64,000 nucleotides of DNA from Protopterus annectens (lineage: Eukaryota > Chordata > Ceratodontiformes > Protopteridae): assembly GCF_019279795.1 (NCBI RefSeq), contig NC_056735.1, forward strand, positions 1,936,475,468 to 1,936,539,467, read 5' to 3'. The first letter of the stretch is position 1, and every line of letters starts with the position of its first letter. The notes beneath the pieces are model-generated. The model was given only the letters and a program-made list of their open reading frames with translations. It was not told the DNA's origin and searched no databases. Shown piece by piece: positions 10,640-25,078 of this stretch. Both the position numbers and the translations under genes were made by a program.

Positions 10640-11380
10640 TGCCCAACATACCCAGATCAGAGAGAGTAAAACTGCACTACGACACCTATAATGTTGGACG
10701 GAGGACCAAAAGGAAAGCTTAACATTAGATAATGCACTTAAAATATGTGGAAGTGCATAGAATAACATGTGTTACACTTGGAGTACTATTGGGATATCTG
10801 AAGTTCACAGTTCTGGCAGTCTTCTCTCACATCATGTGTAAATGATACCACATTTGACAGCAAACCACAATTTTGTGTGAAATACACATAAGTATGAGTT
10901 AAACCTGTGTACTTGCTGCAAACATCTGGACAGTAGTGAGTCATACCAATGTCTCCCTATTACAGCATGTGGAAACCTTGAAAAATGTATGGCATCATAT
11001 ATGAATACATAAATATATTGTCAAGGCATATTTTTATATCTATGGCAGCAACAACACCCACATTCACTACAGCCCCCTGTGTCTGCTGGATTTAAACACT
11101 CATACATCAACAAGTGAACAAGGTATATACTGTATTATGCTGGGCACACATTCATTGACAGGGCTAATTTAGCTTTGTCACATGCTTACCCATCAAAATG
11201 CAAACAGACTCAAACACCCAAAATGGGTGCTGTTGTCACACAGCAAGACTACAAAACAGTTTTCTGTCTGATATGCTACTAGCTGCAGTTGACAGTAGGA
11301 AGTAATATGACTCTGAAGACCTCCCAAGCTCTTCAACACAAGCCTTGCTTATGTTCTCTAGGATTAATTCACCTTCAGTC
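10640..11380. other. no gene recognised
   Basis: AT-rich unique-looking sequence with no domain-bearing frame. It leads into the ~280-bp tandem array. Confidence 0.3.
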
Positions 11381-11384
11381 ATTT

Positions 11385-12235
11385 ATAAAACAGACTTCAG
11401 CCAGGGTGCATGCGTTAAGTACTATCATCTTTAGTGTGAAAGACCAAATATGAAGGGGTTCTAATCTTGCTCCAGCTCACTTGTTTGGCTCATACAGTTG
11501 ATGTAGGCTTCTAAGCTCTCATCCTTCAGAATGCCTGCTGATGTCATCTACTATAAGACTACCTAAAGCCATGCAGGTAGCAGACTTAAGCCGTGGTGAA
11601 TGCAATAAGCACTGTGAGCTGTAGTGTGTAAGACTAGACATGTAGGGGTTTAAATATCCCTCCAGTCCACTTGCTGTGTGTGTGGGTATATGTATGTGTG
11701 TGTCTATACATATATCCTCCCAAAGAGCAAGTGTGCATACCACACTAACTTCATAGCTGGCATTGTTTTGCACATTTTGTTTCATGTAGTTGATGTAGGC
11801 CTCCAAGCTTTCATCCTCCACAAGGCCTGCTGATGTCATCTACCATAAGACTACCTAAAGCCATGTTAATAACCAACTTAAGCCATGGCATGTGCAATAA
11901 GCACTGTGAGCTGTAGTGTCAAAGACTAGATAGGTAGGGGTTCTAGTTTTTCTCCACCCCACTTGCTGTGTTTGGGTGTGTATGTGTAATTACCTCAAAA
12001 TAAACATGAGTCCTATACTGATCTACAAACAAACAGGGTTTTGCACTGTTTTGGGCCTAGCATATGATGCAGACCTCCAAACTCTTGCCCCCTCACCAGG
12101 CCTGCTGGTGTCATCTACCATAAGACTACCTAAAACCATGCTAATGTCAGATGTAAGCTGTGGCACATTTCTTAAATACTGTGATCTCTAGTGTGTAAGA
12201 CTAGATAGGTTGGGATTGTAATCTAATGGCAGCAA
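11385..12235 (+). repeat. ~280-bp tandem repeat array, three or more units
   Basis: The anchor tcatctaccataagactacc recurs with small changes at 11544, 11836 and 12111, giving periods of 292 and 275 bp. Each unit then carries a TAAGCACTGTGAGCTGTAG-like block, a GGGGTTCTAATC word resembling a polymerase III B box, and a GT-rich run (short in the middle units, a long (GT)n after the last). The same family occurs inverted at 33.5-34.3 kb. A tRNA-like origin is possible but not proven. Confidence 0.75.
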
Positions 12236-12238
12236 ACT

Positions 12239-12239
12239 T

Positions 12240-12314
<75 letters not shown>

Positions 12315-12316
12315 GT
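12239..12316. repeat. (GT)n microsatellite
   Basis: About 33 GT pairs ending in GTAT variants, placed exactly where the GT-rich part of the preceding ~280-bp tandem unit is expected. Confidence 0.95.
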
Positions 12317-12419
12317 GCAGTGTTCTGTGTAAATGAATAAATACTGGTATTATTCTCATTGCAGCCAAGTGTGTGTATGTTAAAGCATTTTACATCTACC
12401 TATGGGATTATAGACATTA

Positions 12420-15400
12420 CTTACTTAGCTAATGACCCTAGTGTCCTTAGAAAAATAGCCAAGTTGTTACCCTTATGTACATGATCGGTGAAATTATGGT
12501 CAACTATGCAATCCCACTGATTGCATCTACAGAGGGCCAATGAGGTGGTCTTTTTGGCATCATGTGGGATTATGTTCCAAAGGTGTGTTAACCTGTGGTA
12601 GACAATTCTTTCTCTTCAGCAGATTGTATTAATGTCACATGCCAGGTTAAGGTCTATACAGTGAGTAGCCTGTGTACCATTTGACTTATGGATATGCAGC
12701 ATTTCCAATACAGCAGGGTCAGTGATTGCCTCGTATGCAGGCCAGAGATCACCTCTGAGTACTCTGTCACACATTAAAGTGACAGTGATATCAGATGATC
12801 AGCATGGACTAATGCTGAAGACAAGACTTCCTTTTTTGAGGAAAAGGTGTGGTCTCTCCAATTGCCACAGGGGATTGAAAAGGTACATACCAAAAGAGCC
12901 ATTGCAATCAACTATTGGTATGCAGAGGGAAGAGGACATGGAGGTTATGACTTCTACTATTTCTGGAGAGAATGGCCTGACTAATTAGAGCATGATAGAA
13001 TGCCCTTCTTACCACTGATGAAACATGGTGATCTAAAGTAAGTTAGCTGTCAATCTGTGTGCTCAGGTCTCCCGCCCCTGAGTATGTATGGCAGGTTTTG
13101 CTATTGATGTGGTACTTAGCAGGAATATCACTAACACTGAAAGCAATGATAATACATATATTTGCATTGCTTCTAAGGTCATTACTTTGGCAACAATCAT
13201 TTGTTCAAGTAAGAACCTCATGTAAGATGTTGACATACATTGGAGATTCTATGACCACTCCCAGTTTGCAGTCATCAGCAAACCTTATCAGCCACAGACA
13301 TATACTTTGTGGTTGTACTTTGGAGAAATGGATTCCAAACAGTACAGGACCCATGACTAAACCCTGAGGAAGACCAGTGGCTAGAGCTCAACTATTAGAG
13401 GTGGATTCCCCTATTTTGACTATATGACCTCTATCATTAAGGCAGTGAATGCCCCCTGCAATGATATAAGGGTCAATTACTACTGGGTGCATTTGTCAAT
13501 GATGGCTGCATGGGGGATATTGTTAAGTGTTTTAGCAAAGTCCATGTAGGCTGTATGAACAAACTTCCCCTCATCCAGGTCCTAGGTGACTGACTCAAAG
13601 ATTTCCACCAGGTTTAACAGGTATGATCTCCCTTTGACAAATCCAAACTGAGTAGGGTCAACTGTGTGAAGATTACCTATGTTTTTGTTGATAAGGTCCG
13701 TGATGATTTGCCTCATGGCCTTGCAGATATGGCTAGTTAGCATAATAGGTATATAGTTTCCAGGGTCAGAGGATGCACCACTTCTGCGCAAGTGGATATC
13801 GGTGGCTGTTTCCATTCAGCTGAGACAAAGCTGGTGGTTACACTATGATTGCAAAACATTCCTAATTGTGCCTGTACTCCATGTTGGAGCCCATGTAAGA
13901 CTCAGCCTGTGATGTTATCATGTCCCATCGGTCCTGTGTTTTTGTCCACAGAGAGGCCTTTTATGACCTGCTCTTTACAGATACAAGGTAGGGGACAAGT
14001 TCTAGGGATGGCATGAGGGATGTGTGGTGGGGACAGGGGAGTAATGGTTTCACAGAACCTGTCAGCCAACATGTTAGATATGTTAACAGGCTCTGTATAT
14101 GTTGACAGGCTCTGTATATGAGTTATCATTAACTATGAGTTTGGCACACATGTGGGCCTTTCCTTTTGGGTTACAGATGTAACAAAAGAATGCCTTGTGG
14201 TTGTCCTTTGTGGAGGTGGCTAATCTGGACCCATACTTTGTTTTGGAGGACTTCACAACAACACTAATTTGCTAGTTCAAGCTGAGAAGGGAGTGTTTCT
14301 AGTTTAGGGGGGGCTCCCTCCCTTCAATCCTTAGATAGCAATGCATTTCTATTATTGTAAAGCCTGCTACTGGCAGTTGTCCACCAGGCAGGTTTGCTTC
14401 ACCATGAGGAGCTTGTTGTGCTCATGTCAGGTACAGCCGAGTCAGTTTAGTCATAAAGTTTTATAATGCATTGGGGTAGATCTCAGCATAGTTACCAGTT
14501 ACATCTGAGAGAGTAAGTGCAGTGAAGCTATTTATACCAACACACAGGGGGTTATCTGGATTGTTGAATACCTTTAGTCTATTTGTTGCAGGGGGGTGTC
14601 AGGTTTGATACCTACTTTGGGTAAGACCGATTTTAGGTCAGATCTCACCAGGGAGGACCTCACAGTGGAGGTGCCTGGTCGCCCACATTGGTAAGCACCC
14701 AATCAAGTATGTTAGCTCCCCTTGTGGGAATGTCAACAAGCTGGTCCAGGCCATTGGAGATAATGACATCACATAACCTTTGGGCAAGTGAGTTTGAGCA
14801 AGAGTAATCAGTTGGTAGGTAGTAAAAGTCATCCCAAACCATGATATCCTGATGTATATTGATAGAGTCATGTAGATACAGATAATCAGAGTGGGTGCCC
14901 TGATTCATAGAGGGGCTCCTGTAGCTGGCAATGACTTGAAGAGGTGGCCCACAAACAGTCAAAAGCGCCTGAAGTGTATCCATGGAATGATACTGTGTAA
15001 CCAATGTGGGTGTGTATGTATCCTTAATGAATATTTCTTCACCTTCAACATCAGCCTGCACGCCTTCAGTTTGAGGTGTAGGTTGGTATAGGTGTGGTGC
15101 TCACCACAGCCTTGAACCAGGTGTCTGTGACTGTACAAAGGTCTGCGTGTTTCAAGATGAGGACAGCTTCCAATGAGTGCAGTTTCCTGTTGCCACTCCT
15201 AGCATTTAGCAGCATGACCTTGAGGATGTTTGTATATGGGGTGTTTACATTGAAAAATTTGTCCTTGAGACACCACCTAAAAAGGGAACTATGGTGGTGG
15301 AAATATCCTTGGCCAGTACATGAAATCCCAGGGGTGACAGATGAAGAACAACTGTGACAAACCATCAAGGTCTGTGGAGCATGTCATCCCAGGATGACAG

Positions 15401-15900
15401 ATAGTGGATCCTCTTAGACTGACACTAGATGCTATGCCTATTATTGAAGCCAAGTTCTGTTTATACTGAGGCATCATCCTAGCTGAAGATAAAATGCAGC
15501 TGACAGCCAAGGGCATACCTGCCTGAGACACATAGTGCGAGAGCTCAGTCATATCTGTCATCACACAGTCCAGAGAGTATGTGTCAAGTCTTACACAACA
15601 ACATGAACTATGATGTAATCTTAACAGTACCTGTTGTGGACAGATTTGACTATATGTGAAATATGCCATATCCAGGTACCTCACAGACAGCTGACCATGA
15701 CACTTACCTTATCTAGTCTGGTGAGGGGACATCAATGTGACTCACAATGTAATCACTTATGGCTAATATATTTGCATTTGTGTTTTGTGGTAAGGGTTTG
15801 ACCAGTGAGACAGTGGTGCATTAGCTATTATGTGTACAGTGTTCCACAGCGGTACTATTATGTGTAGCATGCTGGAATTCCATTTGTGAGGTGTCTGGTG
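12420..15900 (-). pseudogene. long decayed CR1-like LINE (ORF1 esterase, EN, RT)
   Basis: Minus-strand copy with the same order as the better one at 46.5-50.3 kb. From its 5' side come: an ORF1 esterase remnant (15.3-15.8 kb; the GDS block has become ISDYIVSH, and ELSHYVSQAGMPLA follows), an endonuclease start (NARSGNRKLHSLEAVL, TDTWFKA; ~15.1-15.2 kb), a mid endonuclease part (YRSPSMNQGTHSDYLYLHD and ILDWVLTN; 14.66-14.97 kb), RT palm (DPGNYIPIMLTSHICKAM, TQFGFVKGRSYLLNL; 13.6-13.8 kb), and a 3' region ending near 12.42 kb that aligns with other copies. Stops and indels are frequent. The catalytic GDFN-type block is disrupted. It would once have coded for target-primed retrotransposition proteins. 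Confidence 0.75.
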
Positions 15901-16790
15901 ATTAGATATTTTTCTGGTGTCACCTCTGGATATGTAAGTACATGTGATTTGGGTTTGGGTGGACTAGTAGGTGAGGTGGGCATATTGGTACCCGCTCATT
16001 ATCATATGCACTGTCATGTGTTTGAGAATGCATGGATACAATGTGTTTAATGCAGCTGCTTCTCACACACATTGTGTTTGTGTGGAGTAGGAGTAAGGGT
16101 TTGGGGATGCTGTCCAAATCTCTGCAACAGTCAGGGAGAATGCCATTAACAATAGATTATTGCTTCTGTTTACTTCACAACAGGCCATGGTTAGGCAGTT
16201 GCCTGCCAGATGCTTATGTGTAATATGTTATTATATTTATGGTGCTATCTACAATGTGGGATGACATGGTAGATTGGGGACACTGTTCTGCAAGGATTGT
16301 GGCAATTGAGTGCACCATAGTCTTATTATTAGGGACCCTACAAGGTGGTAAGGAAGGTCAGCAATGTTAACTACATGGTAGAACTTCTTGGCAGGAGGCA
16401 GAGGCACAATCTGTACCATGTAACATGATGAAGCCTTACCATGATATGGAGGCCATTGTGCTGAGTATTTTCAGTACAAGGCAGGAGGAGTCTGAGGGGA
16501 GTCTTTGGCTACAGGAAGCCATCCAGTCAAAATGTGACAAACCAAAATGCTGCCAGCCCAGCTAGCTGGAATTTTGTAAATAATCATATGTCATCTGTGA
16601 ATATTAATATGATTCATATTCTTGTCTTACAATTGCAAGATAACTATATTTTATGTGTATATTAAACTATTGGTGTAGAAGTGTGTGTTGAACAGGGTTT
16701 GTACAGTACTGAGCTTCAAGGGTGTGTCCACAGTGTACCCTACTGGAAAAGAACAGAAATGTATATAAACTATATACATGTGCAAATGTA
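15900..16790. other. possible LINE 5' part, otherwise unassigned
   Basis: The first few hundred bases may continue the ORF1 leader of the LINE at 12.4-15.9 kb, but similarity fades. No gene is recognisable. Confidence 0.25.
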
Positions 16791-16806
16791 TGTTTTAATA
16801 GTAGAA

Positions 16807-17011
16807 ACTCACAAAACCAAAGGACTGCAAGGAGTTCACTGACACGAAACCCGGCTCCACAGGAAACTTTATTCCACATAAATTGATATTTTATGTGGAA
16901 TAAACTTTCCTGTGGAGCCGAATTTCTTGTCAGTGAACTCCTTGCAACCCTTTGGTTTTGTGAGTTTTGGTTGTATTTCGAGGGCTGTGTCTTCTTTTCT
17001 GTTGGGATTTC
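16807..17011 (+). mobile_element. small fold-back insertion with perfect 14-bp target duplication
   Basis: The direct repeats ttttaatagtagaa lie at 16793-16806 and 17012-17025. Between them is a palindrome of about 78-bp arms (16805-16967, centre about 16886, ~8-base loop) and an extra ~44 bases only on the right side. The arm contains an AATAAA word 3' of the centre. Long target duplication, inverted arms and one-sided overhang repeat the plan of the 6714-7899 insertion, although the sequences differ. A retro-type (Penelope-like) insertion with an inverted partial copy would explain it. Confidence 0.65.
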
Positions 17012-17029
17012 TTTTAATAGTAGAAGCTG

Positions 17030-18909
<1,880 letters not shown>

Positions 18910-18910
<1 letters not shown>

Positions 18911-20470
18911 TAATAAAGGATCTGTTGCCATGGAGATGAGGATTCCCACTGTGACCTTTACTACCCTGTTAGATATGGGCATCCTGAGGCACTGTAGAAA
19001 TTGCAACATGTTTTCCGACAACCACTTCATTATCGTGCATAATTATATGGTATGTTAGAAATGTATATATACAATGACAATGGAGGCAAAGCTATCACAT
19101 AAAAGTACTCCTAATGTTATTGAGGTAGTCAGTAGTAAACACACCTCAGCCATCACACAACATCCAAAGCAGACATGAGCTAAGGCACTAACATGTAACT
19201 GACATAAGCCATAAAAACCTCGTACAGAAAGCCCAGATAACAAATACCCTCAGCAGCCCCATATGCACACTGTGTAAATAACACACATATCAACACATAG
19301 AGCAACATGTCATGGAGGAACAACATATAAGCCCATATGTCAAGCTGACACACACTCCAACATTCTAGTCATTGCTGACTTCATGCAAATGAGGATCTGG
19401 CATTGCTGACAAACTCAAGAGGTTATGTAAAAACTAGTATGTCAGCCAGTGGATAGCCAAGTGGGTCAAAGACAGGACCCAGGAAGTTAGCATAGGGGAG
19501 TCCACCTCTACAATCAGGCCAGTAGCAAGTGGACTCCTTCATGAATTGTTCCTCAGAGTGCTCCTCTTAGGGATTTACTTGTCTGAAGTCAATGCCATTG
19601 TCAGTGGCCTCTGGCTTACTAAATTTTCAGATGATTGCAAATTAGGAGCTGTCATTGAATCCCACACTGACACTAATGCTCTCCAGGAGGGGCTGAGACA
19701 GATATACAGTTGTCGTCAGAGCCATGGGTTATCACTACATACCAAGAAATGCACAATACTATCCTTTGGAAAGTCATCCACTCCTTGTAACAACAGTTCC
19801 ACCGGTACATCTTGAAGAGCTGACCAAGTAGTCAGTGACTTATGGACATAGATATTGATCTACCCTTTGCCAGTCACATGTCTGTAATATTGTGGACGAT
19901 ATTCTTTGTTGCTCAACCTATAAGAAAAGGTATGGCATGTAAACCAAGGAAGCCTATGGTCCACTGTAATTATCATGCAGCACACTTATCCTTGGTTCAA
20001 TGACACCTTTGGTATGTAACTAGCCAGGCATATCCAACAACTGTAACATCCACAGAGGTTCATCAATAAAGCAGTACGTGGTATACATTAACATGTCCTA
20101 TGTAGACCATGTAAAGGCCCTATCCATGTAGTCTGTCCCATACATGCTTTGGAGGGGTGTTGTATACCTGCCATACAGGGTGGTGTCAGACCCACTGTGG
20201 ACCTCTTGCATATCCATGAAACAGGTAGCACCAGAATTATCTGCTCTACAGACGGGTATGTAATCCAGAGACTACACCCTATATGGAACAGGCTCCACAT
20301 CCATCTGAAGCACATTTCTACCCTAATGCAATCAAGTGCAAGCTAAAGAATTGGATGGGAAACAGGACAATCATACATGCTTGTGGACCAGGGGAAACTG
20401 GGGATGGTTCACTCCTACACTCCAGCTTGTAGATGTTTCAGCTCCCAATACCTTGCTTACAGTTATTAAT
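18910..20470 (+). pseudogene. internally deleted CR1-like LINE (ORF1 start joined to RT)
   Basis: The plus strand opens with the ORF1 zinc-ribbon start (DMGILRHCRNCNMFSDN near 18.96-19.02 kb), then an ORF1 linker (EVVSSKHTSAITQHPKQT) and a worn esterase block I (SNILVIADFMQMR near 19.36 kb). It then jumps directly to RT sequence (WIAKWVKDRT, 19.44 kb; FSDDCKLGAVIES, where the catalytic FADD has become FSDD; then a thumb segment). The C-terminal DGYVIQRLHPIWNRLHIHLK lies near 20.25-20.32 kb. Most of the esterase, all the endonuclease and the first half of the RT are missing. The 3' end differs from the other copies, suggesting another subfamily. The last ~240 bp are repeated at 26.15 kb by a tandem duplication. 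Confidence 0.7.
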
Positions 20471-22163
20471 GGCATCATACCTTGACACTGTATAGGGAAG
20501 CATGGGTAAGATTAATGGAGCCCATGCTCATTATCATATTAAACACATATGAACCTATAATCCTCGGATCATATACTGCGTTACCTTTCTGATGACATTT
20601 GTCTTGTGTGCTGACATTCAATTCTGTGTTCTGATGTTGATGGGTTGGTTGTAGATGTCCTATGCAGTCCTGAAAGTGAGATATAAACATTGCCATGTGT
20701 CACATCATTGTGTGACTACACAGCCATTACAAAAGCATCTATCATAATGTACACAGACTATTATAGTATAGTCATTATAAATGGCAATGTACAAATTTGG
20801 AAAGTGAACAGTACAAGTAGGATGCCAAAAGCAACCTTGGATGAAATAATCTCATATTAATGTAGATAGTCACCCTGTGCATCTGACAGATAACTTTATT
20901 TCCCTGCATCCATGAGAGAGATGAGAGGGATGGGGCACAAATATGGTCACTTGTACAAAAGTGTTGTGTGGGGGTGCAGGACGCTTAGGATGACCCAGTA
21001 GGTTGGCAAACTTGTGTGTGACTCGGGAAGGGATGCAGGCAGAATGCACCATGATAATGTGGTGTGTGTGTCTGTAGGTGACCTGAATGTGACATTGGTG
21101 TGTGAGTGGCTGATTGTACACAGCCAAGCTCAGTGCTAGCTCTACATGTCTGTTTGTTGGACAGCTGTGAGCCATGCACGGTAGAGTTGATAGTTCATCG
21201 TCTCCGCGGCCGAACATGTGAACTGGCTCAGCCAGGATTTGCACTGGCACCTCCAAGCCCACGGTCAGATGCTGTGCTACTACCTGAGGGTGACTGCTGT
21301 CTGCTGGGAACATGTCCTCCACGGGACTGCTCAGGACCACAAGCCCATGGCATGCCAAGTCTTGGTGTGGACAGCACATTCCCCTCTGGAGCACTAGATG
21401 TACTGACACTACAGGACCATGCACGGCCATGTTGACTCTCAACAGATGTAGTTACTGACCTATGTCCATGAGGCCAATGCTGAACTCAAACCAGACATTT
21501 ATCATGGACAATGTGCATTCCAAGAAAGATATTTTCCGATATCTCTAAGACCAACATCTTTCCACTGCATCAATGAACCGATCCAGGGTATCATGAATCC
21601 AGTGGAGATAGTCATAGATGTCAGACTGCGCTACATCCATAACCATGAGCATTTCTCTGGAGTTCTTTTCTAAATGTGCCTGGGCCTCCATGATGGCCCT
21701 AAACATATAATGAGTGACACGAGATGAGACACCTGCAACAGGTGGTGGAAGGACAGTAGGCCTCCTACAAGCACCCTTTCAATCCGCCTGTGTGGAACCT
21801 TGCCAACTGTTTGGCTAGGGCCAATGTCGACAGTCACAGAAGCCCCAGCACCACACAACCCTATTCAATGTCGCTAACCTCTGACTATCCAATATCTGTA
21901 GCCACAGGGGACTGGGTATGTGTAGGCACACTGGCTGTGTACAGTGAGAATGTGGGCGGATGAGGGATGTCAACCTCTCTGTCAAATTCAGCCCAAACAA
22001 CCCCCAGCCATGACTCACTTTGTTCACCATCATCATCAGAGTCTGAGGAGACACTGACATCAAGTTGTGAAGGGGACAAAGAACAACCTCCTTGGTCACC
22101 TGTGATAAAAAGGGGGAAGCATTACATTAATACCTGCACTAATATGCTCTGCAGTACTATTTA

Positions 22164-22520
22164 AGCAATAACCGACAGTGTGGTGTGGTATATTGAAGAT
22201 TTACCCATGGTTGGTGTGGTTTAATCATGAGGGCGAAGCCTGAGTGATTAAATAAAGCCACCCGTGGGTAAATTTCAATATACCACAACCACAGAGTTGG
22301 TTATTGCTATTATACAATGACATTATTTAAGAAAAAAAGACTTACTTTTCTTAAATAATGTCTTTGTATAATGGCTCATTACTTTTCTGCTGGTTGTGGT
22401 ACACTGCTTCCTTGTTTTGATGTACTGAGCATGCATATGGGACTTGCATCCCATGCATACCCAGTACATCAATGCTTTGAAACAGAAGCAACGGAGAAAA
22501 GAAAGTCTCCGTTGCTCCGT
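22164..22520. repeat. cluster of consecutive hairpins inside a Myb-gene intron
   Basis: Four palindromes stand side by side. A ~146-bp one (22164-22309) has arms reading GCAATAACC...TTTACCC around a GGGCGAAGCC hairpin. A ~64-bp one (22311-22374) is followed by one centred near 22450 (GATGTACTG...CAGTACATC) and a short AGCAACGGAG...CTCCGTTGCT one (22487-22517). Copy A lacks all of this in the same intron (2650-2844, only 195 bp), so it is an insertion. The full insertion may extend to about 22.85 kb. Confidence 0.6.
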
Positions 22521-23137
22521 TTTTTTTCTTTTTTTCTTTTTTATTTGTTAAAAAAAATGTTTTTAGCACTTTATACCAATGGAAAAAATTCCAGGCGACC
22601 AGACCTTTTTCTGTTGGTATATTATGGGATTTACAATGGGCATGATGGCCAATCAGTGTGCACGTTTTGGAATATTAATGGGGGTCATTGTATATGTTGC
22701 AATATATGTTAAGCTGTATACTACTGCTGTCGCTATTACACACTTGTATAACCCACAACCTCATATAGTAGGACATGAGGAAATGATTTTCTAACCCACG
22801 TGTGTAATCATTTGGAAATAAATGTTCTTTAAACAGAAATCTCATGAGCAAAACATTAAGGATATACACTACTAACATTTTGAAAAACACTGCACATTTG
22901 ACAGTTATGGCAATCTGTAATGTCCTGACAATGCTGTCAAATCAATCACTGTGGTTACACCTACAAGACACACCTACAAGGCATAGGCATGAGTCTAAAC
23001 TGTGTACAGTCAGAAAATATCTGTACAGTTGACAATAATGCAGGTAGTACATCAATCCAGCCAGCAGGCATGTGATGACACTTAAGCAAATACAGTGAAC
23101 TAAAGCTACATCTCTAACAAAACAGTTTTGTATTTAC

Positions 23138-23176
23138 CAGCAGCAGGAGCATGGCCTCTTCCTATTCCTGAAAGTC
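23138..23176 (-). other. 39-bp microexon of the Harbinger Myb gene, copy B
   Basis: Acceptor TTTTTCCAG and donor GTAAATAC bound a 39-bp segment equivalent to the one at 2845-2883 in copy A (shared starts GGAC..TCAGG and ends GCTG). Length and splice sites are conserved. Confidence 0.6.
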
Positions 23177-24964
23177 CTGGAAAAATATGAGGGAGAGATA
23201 ATGTACACACCAGTGTGTGTGACAGTAATACAGGGCTAATACTTCAGAATATCTCACATTTACATTAGCTGCTATGTTAACAGGTATGTGGGTCACAAAC
23301 TGTGTATGAGCTTAAAACTGCAGCTAACCCCCGTCAAAACACCTAACACCCACATAAAACTATGTGTACACTGACATGCTGACTGCCACAGTATTCCAAT
23401 AATGATCCAACTAAGCATACCCGGACACTCCTCTTGAGTGGAAGTGGTTGCACCTACATCCATAACATATGGGGTGATGGATGCCTGGGAGCTGTCCCAT
23501 GTTGCAAAATTTGCCAGGTATTCCTCAGTGGCTGATAGAGTTTGTTCTGCTGCAGGCCCTCCACCAGTGACCTGACAATCCCTGGCTATGTCCGCTGCAC
23601 ATCTGCATGCCACATTCATCATATCTGTCACACAGTGTCACACCTGCTCATATGTGCAGTTCTGGTGACCCACAGCATTAATGTTGTGCACCAGTTCATC
23701 CCACAAGGCTGTACATTCTTGCCTATTTGCCTTCCTTCTAGACAGCAGGACTTGGTGGTGTTGTCTCAAGGCCTCAATAATGAGGTCTTTTTCTGCTGCA
23801 GTGAAAGGTGACTGCTATCTGGCACACACAATATCACCTGAAATACAACAAATTAGAACATGTGGCAGGATCACATACTTCAGAGTAAGTAAGTGGAGAT
23901 AGAGCAATAAAGGATGCCTATTGGTATTCCCCGCTTGATTACACATCTTTTCATCAACTGTGTGCCTAACATACAAAGGTTGTGGAAGCAAGTAGGATAG
24001 TAGCAACAGTGACCCACTGCTGTTTGTGACATGACAGATGCTCACGCATGATTACACAACAAACACTGGATTCCATTGTAGTGTGCCCCATGGCAGGGAA
24101 ACTGCCATCCATAACATATATAAACAACAGTGCCAACCAAACAGCAGGGTACTACTATAACCACTAACAACGGAAGTATCCAGGAGATCTGTGTACCTAG
24201 TTAATACAGAATATTTAACCCTTGCTGTACTCTACATCTTCTGTAGGTGTAACACAGCTGGAGATCACTGGCATGTCAGCATTACATTTGTAAGACAGGC
24301 TTACTGATGTAAATCCCATTCCACCTAAGTAAATTCAAACATATGCCTCATGTTGAAAACAAAATGGTTATATACCTGATGGAGTACAAAACTCCTCTGT
24401 TGAAAGATACTGCTATATGAGTACTTAAGCACACAAACTAACTCATACACAATGGCACCCCTAGCTAGGGGTTGCCTTTTTAAGATGAGTCTCATTAGTA
24501 GCTGATTGCCTCTGAACCAATCTGTGGTTCAGGAATGCTACATGCAGCAGGCACAGCTGATTTGCAGCATAATCAGCCAATCCCATGCAGATACTCAACA
24601 AAATATAAGGCCTCAATATAGATTCCAACTCCTTTCTCACATTTGGGTTGATAATTGCTGGGGTAGGGATTATGTCAGCAGAGAGTGAATGTTTGTACCA
24701 GCTACTTGTTACATACATATTTGTGTGCTACGGCCTGAAGCTGCTGCTGCTGCTGCAGGTAACAGGCATAGTTAGAGAGGCTGCAGAATGTGCAGGGCAA
24801 CAACACTTAAGTGTAACTGTGTGACCTGTGGTAGGCTTGGTGTACAGCCAGAGCCTGACTGAGGGAACCCACCCTACTGGAATGTAAGGTATGTGTTAAG
24901 GTAAGTATCTTAGCCAAAGGTATCATTAACAGACTGAAAGAAAAAAGTTTGTTGTAACCTAGAA

Positions 24965-25078
24965 CAAGGTAGGGGGGTACATTAACCATTATGTCAACCA
25001 GTCAGATAACTTCCAAGTCAAGTGTAATGTCATGGTTGTCATCTGGAACATGTGCGCTGGCAACCATTGCTTGTAGCA
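24965..25078 (+). pseudogene. HARBI1 transposase remnant, copy B
   Basis: The plus strand encodes YVNQSDNFQVKCNVMVVIWN followed by CAGNHC. This aligns with the HARBI1 segment HSINCQVMCNA...CAGNCG of copy A, the core between the first and second catalytic Asp. Nothing of the rest of the nuclease can be read on either side. The copy is heavily deleted. Confidence 0.6.

Larger units (their letters stand above)
21180..23837 (-). pseudogene. Harbinger Myb/SANT-like protein gene, copy B
   Basis: Exon order on the minus strand: 23421-23837 (acceptor TTGTATTTCAG, donor GGTATGC), 23138-23176 (39 bp), and a last exon starting at 22099. The first of these encodes SPFTAAEKDLIIEALRQHH, WDELVHNINAVG and TYEQV.HCVTDMM, a clear trihelix Myb/SANT domain of the Harbinger type, followed by a Pro/Ala/Thr linker ending in TSTQEECPG (copy A ends in TSQEECTG). 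One stop lies inside the domain (TYEQV*). The last exon keeps the acidic serine-rich stretch (VSPQTLMMMVNKVS in one frame, SVSSDSDDDGEQSES in the other), showing a frameshift. In the family this protein binds transposon ends and brings the transposase to the nucleus. Confidence 0.7.

Noticed and set aside
11385..12235. CRISPR-like regular repeats (11.4-12.2, 30.0-31.5, 33.5-34.3 kb)
   Set aside because: Units are 280-315 bp, continuous and diverged, with no short repeat-spacer alternation. They are eukaryotic tandem repeats.
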